Below, piece by piece: positions 63,045 through 64,000 of a stretch of 64,000 nt of DNA. Position 1 is the first letter of the stretch. Each line of letters opens with the position of its first letter. This DNA comes from Microbacterium sp. UFMG61 (GTDB lineage Bacteria; Actinomycetota; Actinomycetes; Actinomycetales; Microbacteriaceae), in the NCBI RefSeq assembly GCF_015354505.1, contig NZ_JACAFP010000005.1, positions 124,001-188,000 on the forward strand, read 5' to 3'. Both the position numbers and the translations under genes were made by a program. The notes under the pieces are model-generated. The model was given only the letters and a program-made list of their open reading frames with translations. It made no database searches and had not been told where the DNA came from.

Positions 63045-64000
63045 GCGCGTGCTCCTTTGCGATGCGGGCGACGGCGCCGGACTGCACGAGTGCGGTCACG
63101 GCCTCCATCTCGGGTGAGAGGTAGCGGTCGGGTCCGGGCCCTGCGGCGACGGTGCGGATGAGGTCGCGGACGGCGCCGGTCGCCGGACCCGCCTGCAGCG
63201 GTGCGCGCAGGTCGAGCGCGCGGGCCCCGGTGAGGATCTCGATCGCCAGCACACGGCCGAGTCCGTCGATCGCGCGGCGGAGCTTGCGGGCGGCGGCCCA
63301 GCCCATCGACACGTGGTCCTCCTGCATCGCCGACGACGGGATCGAGTCGACGGATGCCGGGACGGCGAGGCGCTTGAGCTCGGACACGATGCCGGCTGCG
63401 GCGTACTGGGCGATCATCAGACCCGAGTCGACGCCGACCTCATCGGCCAGGAAGGGCGGCAGACCGTGGCTGCGTGCCGGGTCGAGCGCCCGGTCGGTGC
63501 GGCGTTCGGCGATCGAGGCCACATCGGCGACCGAGATCGCCAGGAAGTCGAGCACCGCCGCGACCGGTGCTGCGTGGAAGTTGCCGTTCGACTCGATGCG
63601 TCCGTCGAGCGTGATGACCGGATTGTCGATCACGCTGGACAGTTCGCGAGCCGCGATGGTCGATGCGTAGCCCATGGTGTCACGCGCGGCGCCGTGCACC
63701 TGCGGCGAGCAGCGCAGCGAGTACGCGTCCTGCACGCGGCCGTCCTCCGGGCCCTTGTGGCTGTGCACGATGGGCGAGTCGCCGAGGAACGACCGCAGAT
63801 TTGCGGCGGACTCCGCCTGCCCCGACTGCGGGCGCAGTGCCATGAGGTCGGCGGCGAAGACCGCATCCGTCCCCAGCTGCGACTCGACCGACATCGCCGC
63901 GGCCATGTCGGCCGTGAGCAGCAGGGTCTCGAGGTCATGCAGCGCCAGCACGAGCATCCCGAGCATGCCGTCGGTGCCGTTGATGAGGGCGAGTCCCTCT
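63037..64000 (-). CDS. hutH: Histidine ammonia-lyase (partial, 5' end beyond window)
   Basis: Frame open to the right edge, about 321 codons of the C-terminal part. First step of histidine breakdown, giving urocanate. [60 protein letters not shown] and [20 protein letters not shown] are hallmark segments. The MIO-forming Ala-Ser-Gly lies beyond the window. First visible gene of hutHUIG. Confidence 0.96.
   Translation of the reverse strand, partial: EGLALINGTDGMLGMLVLALHDLETLLLTADMAAAMSVESQLGTDAVFAADLMALRPQSGQAESAANLRSFLGDSPIVHSHKGPEDGRVQDAYSLRCSPQVHGAARDTMGYASTIAARELSSVIDNPVITLDGRIESNGNFHAAPVAAVLDFLAISVADVASIAERRTDRALDPARSHGLPPFLADEVGVDSGLMIAQYAAAGIVSELKRLAVPASVDSIPSSAMQEDHVSMGWAAARKLRRAIDGLGRVLAIEILTGARALDLRAPLQAGPATGAVRDLIRTVAAGPGPDRYLSPEMEAVTALVQSGAVARIAKEHAHD

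Overview
The window is high-GC actinobacterial chromosome. It most resembles Microbacterium or a close Microbacteriaceae relative: strong GC bias at third positions in core genes, many GTG and apparently leaderless starts (TANNNT about 6-7 nt before the start codon), a class Ib nrdHIEF set, two small proteins of an MGRLRYDG type, and a TGAGCYTGTCGAAG repeat. The genus is inferred, not tested. No rRNA, tRNA, transposase, integrase or CRISPR array was seen.

Layout. 1-8.9 kb: a leftward sugar-catabolism operon (Gfo/Idh dehydrogenase, Rbs-type ABC ATPase, two permeases, binding lipoprotein, two TIM-barrel epimerases), divergent from a ROK regulator. 8.9-16.6 kb: housekeeping and small genes (DUF4166-like, TIGR01777 epimerase, aldo/keto reductase, two HTH genes with an ImmA/IrrE-type protease, GNAT, flavodoxin-like, membrane proteins). 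16.7-18.4 kb: pgi. 18.4-30.0 kb: a glycan-utilisation block (Tat-exported putative lyase, CUT1-type transporter without an ATPase, LacI regulator, FAD oxidoreductase, GH2 beta-mannosidase with a second LacI). A decayed copy of the pgi 3' end at 30404-30569 lies in direct orientation just beyond this block, so the block may have inserted at pgi.

30.6-38.5 kb: an accessory region with less biased codon use. It holds a frameshifted membrane-protein gene, a lysine-tailed membrane protein, a zinc-ribbon/YegP pair, a predicted small RNA, a diverged copy of the nrd control region, and a rightward cluster of nuclease-like genes (PD-(D/E)XK, GIY-YIG, a 203-aa acidic protein, Mrr-like PD-(D/E)XK). This cluster is the best candidate for an undescribed system, possibly antiphage.

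38.5-42.5 kb: nrdHIEF, leftward, with two in-phase NrdR boxes upstream of nrdH. 42.8-46.9 kb: MFS permease, KDG-type kinase, alpha/beta hydrolase, acyl-CoA dehydrogenase. 47.0-53.4 kb: Lrp regulator, two class III aminotransferases, PucR regulator and mmsA, a likely amine or beta-alanine catabolic module. 53.4-59.1 kb: CsoR/RcnR-type metal sensor, orphan Phd antitoxin beside a truncated PIN toxin, DUF445 protein, P-loop kinase-like protein, hypotheticals, Gfo/Idh oxidoreductase. 59.2-64.0 kb: leftward hutH-hutU-hutI-hutG histidine-degradation operon; hutH runs off the right edge and the first epimerase off the left edge.
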